A stretch of DNA of 64,000 nucleotides from a bacterium (lineage in GTDB: Bacteria > Zhuqueibacterota > Zhuqueibacteria > Zhuqueibacterales > Zhuqueibacteraceae), in NCBI GenBank assembly GCA_023150945.1, contig JAKLJX010000006.1, forward strand, positions 248,001 to 312,000, given 5' to 3'. How positions within the stretch are numbered: the stretch's first letter is position 1; every line of letters starts with the position of its first letter. The notes beneath the pieces were generated by a model. That model made no database searches. It was not told where the DNA came from and was given only the letters and a program-made list of their open reading frames with translations. Below are positions 53,654 through 63,292 of this stretch, in pieces. The position numbers were made by a program, and so were the translations under genes.

Positions 53654-53890
53654 TTAATTGCGCTGTTTAAGTCCCAAGAACTCATCCATGGTCAATCCGG
53701 CTTCGCGGATGATGGCGCGGAGTGTACCGGTCGGCAAGTTGCCGGGATGATGAGGCACGGTGGTGCGACGCTTGTTTTTTGGGTTATACCAGATTTCGTG
53801 GCTGCCTTTCGCCTGCCGGTCAAACACGAATCCGGCGGCGCGCAAGCGTTGCACGACCTCGCGGTAGGTCATGGCAGGCAGGCGGCTCAT
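53654..53890 (-). CDS. hicA: HicA-type toxin (mRNA interferase)
   Basis: A 78-residue double-stranded RNA-binding-fold toxin. The catalytic His lies in GSHEIWYNP, followed by RRTTVPHHPGNLPTGTLRAIIREAGL, the standard HicA pattern. HicA cuts mRNA and tmRNA when freed from HicB. Its start overlaps the HicB stop by four bases. The order is HicB then HicA, the reverse of the classical E. coli order. Confidence 0.92.
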   Translation of the reverse strand: MSRLPAMTYREVVQRLRAAGFVFDRQAKGSHEIWYNPKNKRRTTVPHHPGNLPTGTLRAIIREAGLTMDEFLGLKQRN

Positions 53891-54159
53891 GCTGCCGTCG
53901 CCTCCAGCTCGATGCCAACGGGAATTTTGAGCGTGGTTTTTTGTCCGCGCCTTTTGAAAGCGGCGCGAATTTTTGGCGGTAACGGATCGCGATGCTCCAA
54001 GCAGGACTCGATCAATTTGCGGGCAACGTCTTGCGCAATTTCGATGGTCTCGGCTACCGTGCGGCCTTGTGCAATCAAACCTTGCAACTCGTCGCTGGTT
54101 GCCAGATAACCGCCTCCAGGAAGCGGCTCGATTTTGATGTCGATCAGTACTTCTGCCAT
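53887..54159 (-). CDS. hicB: HicB-type antitoxin
   Basis: About 90 residues from the ATG at 54159, which follows GGAGATCGTGATC. The partial RNase H-like fold of HicB shows in IKIEPLPGGGYLATSDELQGLIAQGRTVAETIEIAQDVARK. There is no clear C-terminal ribbon-helix-helix or HTH domain; the tail is short and basic-hydrophobic. A longer in-frame start at 54261 has no ribosome site. Confidence 0.88.
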   Translation of the reverse strand: MAEVLIDIKIEPLPGGGYLATSDELQGLIAQGRTVAETIEIAQDVARKLIESCLEHRDPLPPKIRAAFKRRGQKTTLKIPVGIELEATAA

Positions 54160-54211
54160 GATCACGATCTCCGGAAAAGTAGTTGCAACTATTCCAATCT
54201 GGCCCGCGTGC

Positions 54212-54227
54212 TTGATAGTAATATCAA
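54212..54227. promoter_or_regulatory. Possible operator upstream of hicBA
   Basis: TTGATA, GTAA, TATCAA: a perfect 6-bp inverted repeat 53 bp upstream of the hicB start. Palindromes in this position are often bound by the antitoxin, but nothing else supports it. Confidence 0.3.
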
Positions 54228-54265
54228 AATACGTACAGCGGGTGAGGAAGGCAAGTGACAATTTT

Positions 54266-54589
54266 ATGAAATTCAGCCCTCAAGTCCACGATAAACGCGT
54301 GGCCGGCGTGGTTAGCTGCGCGGGCGGCGTTGATCCCAGACTCACTCTCCAACAAGAAGGCTCGCTGGCGGGGGGGACAGCACCTCGCGCTCACGGGCAA
54401 AGTCTATGCGCTCGCCTTGGCAGCCAATGGCGCTATTGCGGCGGGGGATTTCCTCACGACTTCGAGCGTTGCGGGGCATGCGGTGAAGGCGACGAACTTT
54501 GTTCGTTGGCAAGGTGCGGTTATTGGCAAAGCGATGTCGAGCTCGGAAAAAAGCAAGGGTCGGTACTGGTGTTGGTGAATTTGCAATAA
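54266..54589 (+). pseudogene. Surface-protein family remnant, copy 3 (C-terminal piece)
   Basis: Only the tail of the family remains: VHDKRVAGVVSCAGGVDPRLTLQQEGSLAGG, then a frame change at a run of G residues near 54370, then HLALTGKVYALALAANGAIAAGDFLTTSSVAGHAVKATN. Another frame change comes before VLVLVNLQ. It lies just upstream of the hicBA module, and its end is 16 bp before the T9SS gene. Confidence 0.75.
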
Positions 54590-54605
54590 GAAAGGGCTTT
54601 TGACC

Positions 54606-55157
54606 ATGAAGACAAAAAAGATATTCTTTAGCATGCTCGTTTTACCATGCCTGTTTTTTCAAAACGATGCAAACGCGCAAACCCCGGCCAGCAAAATCGA
54701 CTGGTTTTCGCATAATATGGGCTTTGCCATTCCGGCTGCGGCGAACACCATGGCAAAATCTGTCGCCGGACAGGCTTTTGTCGGTACAATGCAGCAAGGC
54801 AACACGCGCATCGAAAGCGGCTTCTTGGCATATCTTCTGTTCCGGGGCCCGACTGTCGGGGTGAGCGAAAGGGAAGATGATCTGGCCATCCCCGCGACTT
54901 ACGAACTGCAGCAAAATTATCCCAACCCCTTCAATCCCGGCACAACGATCACGTTTGCGCTGCCCAAGCCCGCGCAGGTCACGCTCAAAATTTTCGATGT
55001 GTTTGGCAGGGAAGTCACCACCTTGGCCCAAGGAAGGTTTCCTGCCGGCTGGCACCAAGTGACCATGGCGCTGGGCCAGTTCTCCAGCGGTGTGTACTTC
55101 TACCGTTTGCAGGCAGACGGTTTTTCCCAAACCCGGCGGCTCATGTTGGTCAAGTGA
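54606..55157 (+). CDS. Small T9SS type A sorting-domain protein
   Basis: About 183 residues. A signal peptide (IFFSMLVLPCLFFQNDANAQ) starts it. A short middle part (WFSHNMGFAIPAAANTMAKSVAGQAFVGT) carries no domain I recognise. The last 90 residues are a T9SS type A sorting domain: YELQQNYPNPFNPGTTITF, then VTLKIFDVFGREV and SSGVYFYRLQADGFSQTRRLMLVK. Such tails direct export through the type IX system and anchoring at the cell surface. This is the strongest marker for the FCB group in the window. The cargo part is very short, so it may be a reduced member. A strong GC hairpin follows. Confidence 0.88.
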   Translation: MKTKKIFFSMLVLPCLFFQNDANAQTPASKIDWFSHNMGFAIPAAANTMAKSVAGQAFVGTMQQGNTRIESGFLAYLLFRGPTVGVSEREDDLAIPATYELQQNYPNPFNPGTTITFALPKPAQVTLKIFDVFGREVTTLAQGRFPAGWHQVTMALGQFSSGVYFYRLQADGFSQTRRLMLVK

Positions 55158-55530
55158 TTCGCCTCAGACACAGCTTTCTTCCGCTCCGCATTGCCTGAGG
55201 GCGAAAGGGAGTCTGTGGTTTTTTCACCCTCCTAAACTTGGCGGAAAAGCCATCGCCCGGGCGTTCATGTTTCTGTGGTGGAACATCGCGCCCGGGCGGT
55301 TTGACTTTAGGCTCCCGCCCGCGCTCCCACCTAATTGCAGAATACTCCTGGCGAAAAGCACCCATCTCAACAACTGAGGAATCGTTTGCATTAGCCTGAT
55401 TATAAAGCATTAAAATATGCGCTTCAGATGCAAAAGTGAACAAAAAGGCTCTCAAAATTTAACTTACTCATAACGCAACTATTCTAACTTTGAGTAGTAA
55501 AACTCCCCGAATTTTTTTTTGGAGAGCAGA
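55158..55530. other. Gap between the T9SS gene and padR, with a strong hairpin
   Basis: Two copies of CGCCCGGGCG (55254-55263 and 55289-55298) face each other around a loop, with nearby TTCATGTT/GGAACAT pairing, giving a stable hairpin followed by TTTGACTTT. It may end the T9SS gene transcript. The rest turns A/T-rich towards padR. A partial inverted repeat (TTACTCA..TGAGTAGTAA, 55464-55500) could be a PadR operator, but this is weak. Confidence 0.5.
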
Positions 55531-56151
55531 ATGTCGAAGAATGAGATTGCCATTTTGGGGTTGCTGGCGGAGTCGCCGATGCACGGGTATCAAATCCATC
55601 AGGAGATCACCCGGCGCGAAATGGAGTATTGGGCCAAGATCAAGCTCGCGTCGATTTATACCACGCTGACCCGGCTGGAAGAGGGCGGTTTGATTAAATC
55701 CGAAAAAGAAAAAGTCGGCAACACGCCGGAGCGCACCGTTTATTCGATTACCGCGATGGGCCGCAGCCAGTTGAGTGAGATGGTGGAGCATTTCCTGCGC
55801 GAAGAGGACCGGCCGGAGTGGCCGTTCGGTCTGGGCGTGGCCTTCATTCAAGGCGCGCCGCGCGAACGGGTGTTGGCCGCGCTACAGCATCGCCGCGAAA
55901 AGCTGATGCAATGTGATCGCGATCTGCACGATCATTTGATCAAACTGAAAGAGCAGATTCCCTTCAATTGGTTTTTGCTGATCGAAAACGCGCACAAACA
56001 CATGAAGCTGGAATTGGAATGGCTCGATCAGCTCACCGCGCAAGTGCAGGCCGAGGAACACTGGGCGCTGGACTGGCCGGCCGGACTGAAGTTGAAACAC
56101 CAGAAGCTGCACGAAGGTCCGGGCCGCAACGTCGCGAGCAAGGCGGCCTAG
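55531..56151 (+). CDS. PadR-family transcriptional regulator
   Basis: About 206 residues. The winged-helix N-terminal domain reads ILGLLAESPMHGYQIHQEI, then KLASIYTTLTRLEEGGLIKSEKE and RTVYSITAMGRSQL. The C-terminal part is a helical dimer domain of the long PadR type. PadR proteins usually repress nearby genes until a small ligand binds; here the efflux operon downstream is the likely target. The ATG at 55531 has GGAGAG five bases upstream. Confidence 0.9.
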   Translation: MSKNEIAILGLLAESPMHGYQIHQEITRREMEYWAKIKLASIYTTLTRLEEGGLIKSEKEKVGNTPERTVYSITAMGRSQLSEMVEHFLREEDRPEWPFGLGVAFIQGAPRERVLAALQHRREKLMQCDRDLHDHLIKLKEQIPFNWFLLIENAHKHMKLELEWLDQLTAQVQAEEHWALDWPAGLKLKHQKLHEGPGRNVASKAA

Positions 56152-56354
56152 CACCGCGCGTGGCCACGCAAGATGAGAATGCGTTTGACCATTGACCGGC
56201 AGCTTGGAAGAATTCCCTGGACTCCCCTCGTGCCGCAGGCCTACTTGCCAGAACCGCAAGGCGGCTTTCGCGCATGCCGGGTGAGTGCAAGCCATATACT
56301 CTTGTGAGATCGCAAGCCTGTATGAGTGACATACCTTTCAACGGAGGAACCCCA

Positions 56355-57767
56355 ATGTTCGCTTTTCAGCGCGTCTTTTTTTCACTGATGATCAGCGTCG
56401 TCGTGACGAGTGCGGCGGCACAGGAGACCGCTTCCATGGCGGCCGCGGCCGAAGCCGCGCCAGCTTCGCGGCCGAACGGCACCGTGTTGACCCTCGAGCA
56501 GGCGGTGATCACTGCGCTTGACAACAATCTCTCACTGCAGGCGGCCAAACAAGGTGCGCGCTCTTCACAGTGGGGCTTGAAGAAGGCTTATTTGGACTAT
56601 CTGCCGCAGGTGAATTTCGGTTTTCAATATGTCCGGCTGGATCAAGGCACGCTTGACCGCGCCAATGCGTTTTACAACTTTGTGAATGATCCCGCCAACA
56701 GCCAGTTCTTGCCGGATGAGTTGCGCCGCAATGTCCGTCCCGGTGCCTGGCGCAATTCTTACGGCCCTGCGGTGAGCGTAGTGCAACCGATCTACACCGG
56801 CGGCGTGTTGTCGTCGCAGTTGAATCTGGCGCAGGCGATGGAGGTGCGCGGCCAGGCCAGCCTGGAAGAAACCCGGCAAAGTGTGATCTTTGAGACGCAC
56901 AATGCCTACTTTCAAGTGTTGAAAGCGCAGGAGCTGCTGGCGCTGGCGGAGGAATCGCATCGTTCCGCGCAGCGGCATCTCGAAACGTCGAAGAAGATGT
57001 TGGAGGTCGGTTTGCGCGCGCGCAATGAAGTGTTGCGCTTCGAAGTCGCACTCGCCACGGCGGAGAATGCTGTGATCGTGGCGCAGAACAACCTCGAGTT
57101 GACCAAGTCTGCTCTGAATCAGGTGATGGGGGTGGCATTGGAGCACGAGGTGGCGCTGCAGCCGGTGAGCGATTTCAGTTGGCAGGCCCCGCGCACGCTG
57201 GCTGAGCAGACCGAAATCGCGTTGCGTCGCCATCCCGGCGTGCAGATCATGAAGTCGAGCGTTTCAGCGCAGCGGGCTTCGGTCGGCCTCGCGCGCTCGA
57301 GTTTTCTGCCGAAAGTCGGCCTGGCGTACAATTATTCCTGGGAGGCGAACGATACCTGGGCCTTCGACAGCTTCCGCACCTGGTCGCTGGCAATCTCGGC
57401 TTCGATTCCGGTGTTCAACAGCTTCCAGAATTATGCCGGGCTGCAACGCGAGCGCTCGGCGCTGCAGCAGGCGCAGAGGATGGAAGAAAATTTCACCCGC
57501 GGCCTGCAACTGCAGGTGAAGCAGGCTTCGCTGAACCTGGCGGCGGCGGAGAAGCGCATCACCATCGCGGAAAAGGCGGTGGAGGAAGCGAACGAGAATC
57601 TGCGCATCGTCAACAATTCTTATGAGGTCGGTTTGCTTTCGAGCCTGGACGTGGTGGATGCCGAAGTTGCCGCAACTCAGGCCAAGGCGAGCCGCATCGA
57701 GGCGCGCTATGATTTCTTCCTCGCCAAGGCGCAACTGGCGCGCGCGATGGGTGTCTTGGGACGGTAG
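56355..57767 (+). CDS. TolC-family outer membrane efflux protein
   Basis: About 470 residues with a signal peptide (MFAFQRVFFSLMISVVVTSAAAQ) and two OEP repeats of long coiled-coil helices. The first repeat starts LTLEQAVITALDNN and the second LAEQTEIALRRHPGVQIM. The structural-repeat positions and the Tyr/Gln-rich strands (YVRLDQGTL, SVVQPIYTGG) match trimeric outer-membrane channels. The start follows ACGGAGGAACCCCA. It is the first structural gene of the efflux operon. Confidence 0.92.
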   Translation: MFAFQRVFFSLMISVVVTSAAAQETASMAAAAEAAPASRPNGTVLTLEQAVITALDNNLSLQAAKQGARSSQWGLKKAYLDYLPQVNFGFQYVRLDQGTLDRANAFYNFVNDPANSQFLPDELRRNVRPGAWRNSYGPAVSVVQPIYTGGVLSSQLNLAQAMEVRGQASLEETRQSVIFETHNAYFQVLKAQELLALAEESHRSAQRHLETSKKMLEVGLRARNEVLRFEVALATAENAVIVAQNNLELTKSALNQVMGVALEHEVALQPVSDFSWQAPRTLAEQTEIALRRHPGVQIMKSSVSAQRASVGLARSSFLPKVGLAYNYSWEANDTWAFDSFRTWSLAISASIPVFNSFQNYAGLQRERSALQQAQRMEENFTRGLQLQVKQASLNLAAAEKRITIAEKAVEEANENLRIVNNSYEVGLLSSLDVVDAEVAATQAKASRIEARYDFFLAKAQLARAMGVLGR

Positions 57768-57885
57768 GTGCAGGTTTTGGCTGCGGTGCGCATGCGCAAA
57801 CTTCCGGTGTGATGACTGGAGGGCGCGTGCGTGCCGGAGCGCGGTGGTGGCAGCAAGTTTCACATTTCGATAAAGTGAGGACGAT

Positions 57886-58971
57886 ATGTTATCCAAGAAG
57901 GTCATCGGACTGTTGGTCGCGACGGTGTTCATCAGCTTCGTGGCGTGGAGCCGCTGGAGCAGCGAAAGGCCAGCTTCTGCCCCGGAGGCGCGGTCGGTCG
58001 CGGTCAAGACCCTCTCTCTCTCTCCCGCAGAAATGACGCAAACGCTGGCCGTTTCCGGCACGCTGGTCGGTGAGAACGAAGCGACCGTCATTTCTGAAAC
58101 CAACGGCACCATTTTGGCCGTGGCCGCTCAGGTGGGGGAATGGCTCCACAAGGGTGAGACCATCGTGCAGGTGGAAAATGATCTCAAGCTGGTCGCGCTG
58201 GAACAAGCCAAAGCCCAATTGCTGACCGCGCAGACGAACCACGACAAGGCGGTCAAGGATCGGGAACGATATGAAGAACTATTCCGACAGCAGATCACCA
58301 CGCAAAGCGTGCTCGAGAACGCCCGTCTCGCAGAGCGCGCGGCCGAGGCGCAACTGAAGAGCGCGGAGGCGGCTTTGAAACTGGCGCAGCGCCAGTACGA
58401 TGATTCTTTCATCAAGGCGCCGCTTGCCGGCCGGCTGGCCGATCGCTATGTTGACGAGGCCGCGATGGTGAAGCCGGGCGACCGCATCGGTGTGGTGGTG
58501 GATGCGCGCAACATGAAGTTGAAAACGAGCGTGTCGGAAAGCGAAGTGGCGTTGCTGCGCGTCGGCCAGTCGGCGACCGTGGCGGTCGATGCCATGCCCG
58601 GGAAAGCATTCACCGGCAGGGTAATCTCGGTGGCGCAAAAGGCCAACGGTGAGCGCACCTATCCGGTCGAAATTTTGGTGGAGAATGACGCAGCCGAGTC
58701 TTTGAAAAGCGGCATGTTTGGCCGCGGTGTCATTGCCGTGGCGCATGCCGAGGGCGTACTGGGTGTGCCGCGTTCTGCGGTTCTGTCTGATCTGTCCGGC
58801 CGTTATGTTTATGTGGCAGAGAACGGCATTGCCCGGCGCGTGCCGGTCGGGCTCGGCTTGCAGGAACAGGATCAGGTGCAGATCGTCAGTGGCCTGACCG
58901 CCGGTGCGCAACTGGTCGTGTCCGGGCAGCAGCGTTTGTCGGAAGGCGCCAAAGTCGTCGTGCAGGAGTAG
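57886..58971 (+). CDS. RND efflux periplasmic adaptor (membrane fusion protein)
   Basis: A 361-residue HlyD/AcrA-type protein. One N-terminal membrane anchor (VIGLLVATVFISFVAW) has no lipobox Cys. A split lipoyl/beta-barrel pattern follows: TLAVSGTLVGENEATVISETNG, the helical hairpin around ALEQAKAQLLTAQTNHDKAV, then IKAPLAGRLADRYVDEAAMVKPGD. It links the inner-membrane pump and the TolC-like channel. It follows the TolC gene by 118 bp and precedes the pump by 61 bp. Confidence 0.92.
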   Translation: MLSKKVIGLLVATVFISFVAWSRWSSERPASAPEARSVAVKTLSLSPAEMTQTLAVSGTLVGENEATVISETNGTILAVAAQVGEWLHKGETIVQVENDLKLVALEQAKAQLLTAQTNHDKAVKDRERYEELFRQQITTQSVLENARLAERAAEAQLKSAEAALKLAQRQYDDSFIKAPLAGRLADRYVDEAAMVKPGDRIGVVVDARNMKLKTSVSESEVALLRVGQSATVAVDAMPGKAFTGRVISVAQKANGERTYPVEILVENDAAESLKSGMFGRGVIAVAHAEGVLGVPRSAVLSDLSGRYVYVAENGIARRVPVGLGLQEQDQVQIVSGLTAGAQLVVSGQQRLSEGAKVVVQE

Positions 58972-59032
58972 GCACACCTCTGATTGCTCAACACATTCCG
59001 GAAGAAACGGCAATGGAATTCAGGAAAAATCT

Positions 59033-62000
59033 ATGACGCTCACCGAGGTTTCGATAAAACGGCCGGCCTTCATTACCATGGTGTTCACCGCGCTGGCCGC
59101 GCTTGGGATCTTCGCCTATTCGCAAATGGGCGTTGATCTGCTGCCGAAGATGGACTGGCCGATGGTGTCGATTGTTACCATCTATCCTGGCGCCGGACCG
59201 AAAGAAGTGGAGAGCGAGGTTGCCAAGCCCATCGAAGAGGCGTTGTCGAGTCTGAACGGCTTGAAGCACATCCGCTCGTTTTCCAACGAGGGCGTGTCCG
59301 TGCTGCTGGCGGAGTTTTCGTTTACCACGGACGTCGAAGTCGCCACCAATGAAGTGCAGCGCAAGGTGGACGGCGTGCGCGCGGACTTGCCCAAGGAAAT
59401 CTACACGCCCACCGTCACCAAGTCCGATATCAACGACTTTCCGATTGTGCGTATCGCGATGAGCAGCAATCAGCTCGACAGCCGGGCACTGCATCAATTT
59501 GCCGATGAGCACGTGGCCCCGCGGTTGGAGCAGTTGCCCGGCGTCTCGAGCGTGGAAATCGTCGGCGGCCGGCTGCGTGAAATCCGCATCGAAGTGGATA
59601 ACGATCGGCTGCGCGCTTACAATCTTTCCATTCTGCAAGTCAGCCAGGCGCTGCAGCGCGAGAATCTGGATTTCCCCACGGGCAAGATCAATTCACCCGA
59701 AAACCAATACATCGTGCGCGTCGCCGGCAAATTCACCTCGCCGGAGGCCATGAACGACATCGTGCTGGCCGCCAACGGCGACAGCCGGATTTATTTGCGC
59801 GATGTTGCCCGGGTGCTCGACACTTTCAACGAAGACGTGACCTATACGCGCTTGAACGGTGAGCCGGCGGTGGGCTTGTATTTGCAGCGGCAATCCGGCT
59901 CCAACTCGGTGCAAGTCGCCGGGCTGGTGCGTGCCGAGCTGGCCAGAATCGAAAGCGAGCAGGAGGGCAGAATCCACTTCGAAGTGGCGCAGGACATTAC
60001 GCAATTCACCCTGCATTCCGTCAACGAAGTCAAGCGCGATCTCGGCCTGGCGGTGTTGATGGTGGCGCTGGTGCTGTTCGTCTTCCTGCACAGTTTCCGC
60101 AATTCCTTCATCGTGCTGTTGTCGATTCCGACGAGCCTGATCACTACCTTCATCATGATGCAGGCGTTCGGCTTCACCATCAATCTGGTGTCGCTGATGG
60201 CGCTGGCGCTGGTGATCGGCATTCTGGTGGACGATTCCATCGTCGTGCTGGAAAACATTCACCGCCATCTCGAGCACGGCGAAGAACCGCAGGTGGCGGC
60301 GCTCAAGGGCCGCAATGAAATCGGATTCGCCGCCATTGCCATCACGCTGGTGGACGTGGTGGTGTTCCTGCCCATTGCTCTGATCGGCGGCATCGTCGGC
60401 AAGATCTTCAAGGAGTTCGGCCTCACCATCGTGGTGAGCACCCTGCTGTCACTGTTCGTTTCATTCACGCTCACGCCGATGCTGGCTGCGAAGTGGTCGC
60501 GCGCCGGCCGCACCTCCTTCCGCTGGCCGTGGCTGCACGCCATCATCGACACGTTCGAAGCCTGGCAGCAGAATCTCAACGAGCGCTACCGCCGCTTGCT
60601 GGCGTGGAGCCTGGATCATCGCAAGACGATTCTGGCGACCAGCTTTGCATTGTTGCTGGCCAGCTTCGCGCTCGTGCCGCTAGGCGCGATCGGCACGGAG
60701 TTCATGACCGAGGCGGATCGCGGTGAGTTCGCCGTCAATCTCGAAATGCCGATCGGCACGGCGCTCGATCTCACGGACAATGCCTCGCGCCAGGTGGAGA
60801 GCCTGCTGGCAGGCATGCCGGAAGTGACGCGCTACCTGGCGACCGTTGGCAAGTCGCAAAGCGAATGGACCAGCGCGCAGCGCCCCAACGTGGCGCAGAT
60901 CGCAGTGACACTCAAGCAAAAGCGCGAGCGCGAGCGCAGCACCGCCGCAGTGATGAACGAGATCGCGGCCGCCTCGGCGCAGATTCCAGGACTGGTCGTG
61001 CGGATGAGCCCGATCAGCATGTTTGGCGCAGCGCAGGAATCGCCGCTGCAGATTGAAGTGAAAGGCCCGGATTTGGAAAAGCTCGCCACGGTCGCGGAGC
61101 AGGTCGCGAACCTCACCGCCAGCGTGCCGGGCACGCGCGACGTGAAGAGCTCGTGGGAGGAAGGCCAGCCCGAGATTCAGATCTCAGTGGATCGCGAACG
61201 CGCCGCGCAATTTGGCCTGACGCTGGGTGAAATCGGCGTGGCGATGCGCACCGCGCTGGAGGGCGACATTGCCACCAAATTCAAAGACGGCAACAGTGAA
61301 TTCGACACGCGCGTGGTGCTGGCCAAGGCCAACCGCAGCAACCCCGCCGACGTGGAGAAGGTGACGCTGGTCAACTATCGCGGAGAGCGCATCTTTCTCG
61401 GCCAGGTTGCCGAGATCTACTATGGCAAAGGGCCGACCATGATCAGCCGCAAAGACCGGGAGCGTTTGATCACAGTTTCTTCCAATCTCTCCGGCACGGT
61501 GCCGCTCGGCCAGATCACCCAGGAAATCCAACGGCGCGGCGCCGCGATCGCACTGCCGGCCGGGGTGACCGTCGCTTATGCCGGCGATGTGCAAAACATG
61601 CAGGACATGTTTCGCGACATGATGATCGCCATCACTTTTGCCGCCCTGTTCGTGTACATGATCATGGTGGCGCTGTTCGAAAGCTACGCCCACCCCTTCA
61701 CCATCATGTTCTCGATTCCGGTGGCATTGGTCGGCGGCTTGGGCGCGCTGGCGCTCACCGGCCAGACGTTGAACATGTTCTCGATGATCGGCATCCTGCT
61801 TTCCATGGGCCTGGTGACCAAGAACGCGATCTTGCTGGTCGATCGTACCAGCGAGCAGCGCGGCCGCGGCTTGTCCGTGCGTGAAGCCCTGCTGGAGGCC
61901 GGCCCGACGCGTCTGCGACCGATTCTCATGACTACGCTCACGATGGTGCTGGGCATGGCGCCGCTGGCCCTGGCGCTGGGCGCCGGCTCGGAGATTCGGC

Positions 62001-62179
62001 AGAGCATGGCGATCGTGGTGATCGGCGCGTTGATCAGCTCAACGCTGTTGACGCTGGTGTTGGTGCCGGTGATCTATACTTATGTGGAAGGACTCCGCCG
62101 CCGGCTGGCGCGCCGCAAGGCCGAAGCCACCAACGGCCACCTCGAGCATGCCCGCTCTTTGGCGGCAGAATCAGTTTGA
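59033..62179 (+). CDS. RND-family efflux pump, inner membrane subunit (HAE-type)
   Basis: A 1048-residue pump of the AcrB/MexB class, with 12 transmembrane helices and two large periplasmic loops. The start VSIKRPAFITMVFTALAALG, the proton-relay motif ALVIGILVDDSIVVLENIHRH in helix 4, SIPVALVGGLGALALTG and GLVTKNAILLVD in the second half are family marks. The Asp-Asp pair is intact. The ATG at 59033 follows CAGGAAAAATCT. With the preceding genes it makes a full drug or toxin efflux system, probably under PadR control. The substrate is unknown. Confidence 0.94.
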   Translation: MTLTEVSIKRPAFITMVFTALAALGIFAYSQMGVDLLPKMDWPMVSIVTIYPGAGPKEVESEVAKPIEEALSSLNGLKHIRSFSNEGVSVLLAEFSFTTDVEVATNEVQRKVDGVRADLPKEIYTPTVTKSDINDFPIVRIAMSSNQLDSRALHQFADEHVAPRLEQLPGVSSVEIVGGRLREIRIEVDNDRLRAYNLSILQVSQALQRENLDFPTGKINSPENQYIVRVAGKFTSPEAMNDIVLAANGDSRIYLRDVARVLDTFNEDVTYTRLNGEPAVGLYLQRQSGSNSVQVAGLVRAELARIESEQEGRIHFEVAQDITQFTLHSVNEVKRDLGLAVLMVALVLFVFLHSFRNSFIVLLSIPTSLITTFIMMQAFGFTINLVSLMALALVIGILVDDSIVVLENIHRHLEHGEEPQVAALKGRNEIGFAAIAITLVDVVVFLPIALIGGIVGKIFKEFGLTIVVSTLLSLFVSFTLTPMLAAKWSRAGRTSFRWPWLHAIIDTFEAWQQNLNERYRRLLAWSLDHRKTILATSFALLLASFALVPLGAIGTEFMTEADRGEFAVNLEMPIGTALDLTDNASRQVESLLAGMPEVTRYLATVGKSQSEWTSAQRPNVAQIAVTLKQKRERERSTAAVMNEIAAASAQIPGLVVRMSPISMFGAAQESPLQIEVKGPDLEKLATVAEQVANLTASVPGTRDVKSSWEEGQPEIQISVDRERAAQFGLTLGEIGVAMRTALEGDIATKFKDGNSEFDTRVVLAKANRSNPADVEKVTLVNYRGERIFLGQVAEIYYGKGPTMISRKDRERLITVSSNLSGTVPLGQITQEIQRRGAAIALPAGVTVAYAGDVQNMQDMFRDMMIAITFAALFVYMIMVALFESYAHPFTIMFSIPVALVGGLGALALTGQTLNMFSMIGILLSMGLVTKNAILLVDRTSEQRGRGLSVREALLEAGPTRLRPILMTTLTMVLGMAPLALALGAGSEIRQSMAIVVIGALISSTLLTLVLVPVIYTYVEGLRRRLARRKAEATNGHLEHARSLAAESV

Positions 62180-62439
62180 TCCGGAACGCGTGCGACTTTC
62201 AAGTTGACTGAAAGCGGCGGCATTGCGCCCGATACAATTCGTTCCGCCCACCGAGGTGCATCTCCACAACGGCAACGCGCATGTGGGATTCCGTGGGGGC
62301 GCTGCCGTGGGCGGATTGATTTTGAACTCGGTTACGGCGCCTGCGCAGCGCAGTTCTCCCGCCACCGGCGCAACCGGATGAAAACTCCAATTCACAATGG
62401 GGGCGGGAGGAACTGGTGCGGAATCAGTGAGGCGGGTCT

Positions 62440-63189
62440 ATGACGCAACTGCAAGATCACGTGGCGATTGTCACCGGCGCGAGCAGCGGCATTGGTTTCG
62501 CGACCGCCCTGGCGCTGGCACAGGCAGGCGCGAAAGTCACGCTGGCGGCGCGGCGCAAGGATCGCTTGGGCAATTTGAAGAAGAAGATCACCGAGCAAGG
62601 CGGGGAGGCGCTGCTGGTTCAAACCGATGTCACCGATCAAGCTGCAGTGCAGGCGGCAGTGCAGCAGACCATGAAGAAGTGGGGGCGAATCGACGTGCTC
62701 GTCAACAATGCCGGCGTGATGCTACTGTCCTACATGCACAACCTCAAGGTTGAAGAGTGGGCGCGCATGATCGATACCAACGTCAAGGGCATGCTGTATG
62801 GCATTGCGGCGGTGTTGCCGATCATGCGGGAGCAGCGCCGCGGGCACCTCATCAACATCTCGTCGGACGCCGCGCTCAAGGTGTTTCCCGGCTCAGCGGT
62901 CTACAGCGGCACCAAGGCGGCAATCAAATGGATTGCGGAGGGGTTGCGCTTCGAGTTGGCGCGGGAGAAGATGCCGGTGCGCGTGACCACCATCATGCCG
63001 GGTGCCGTGGCCACCGAGCTGGCCTCGCACATCTCGGATCCCGGCATTCTTGAAGTTTTCAGGAATAATCCGCGCATCGAGTTCATGAAGCCGGAAGACG
63101 TCGCTGCCGCGGTGCTGTACGCCCTGCAGCAGCCCGCGCACGTTGACATCAATCAAGTCCTGGTGCGGCCCACAGAGCAGGCAACTTGA
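62440..63189 (+). CDS. Short-chain dehydrogenase/reductase
   Basis: A 249-residue classical SDR. The coenzyme loop is TGASSGIG (12-19), with DVTDQ and NNAG following. The catalytic set is Ser142, Tyr155 and Lys159 in SSDAALKVFPGSAVYSGTK. The Ala-Arg-Arg after the second strand (LAARRKDRL) suggests NADP preference. Substrate unknown. It starts 260 bp after the pump gene, so it may be transcribed apart from it. It converges on the cold-shock gene at a shared terminator. Confidence 0.9.
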   Translation: MTQLQDHVAIVTGASSGIGFATALALAQAGAKVTLAARRKDRLGNLKKKITEQGGEALLVQTDVTDQAAVQAAVQQTMKKWGRIDVLVNNAGVMLLSYMHNLKVEEWARMIDTNVKGMLYGIAAVLPIMREQRRGHLINISSDAALKVFPGSAVYSGTKAAIKWIAEGLRFELAREKMPVRVTTIMPGAVATELASHISDPGILEVFRNNPRIEFMKPEDVAAAVLYALQQPAHVDINQVLVRPTEQAT

Positions 63190-63292
63190 AGCGGCAGGTA
63201 GCGGCAGGAGCTTGCCGGCGGTCGGCGGCGCTGCTCGCTTCACCGGGTGATGGTGCCGCGCGAATGTGATCAGGCTCCGGTGGAAATAAGAA

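Noticed and set aside
55464-55500. PadR operator
   Set aside because: The inverted repeat is imperfect and does not match the ATGT-8-ACAT pattern known for PadR; mentioned only as a possibility.
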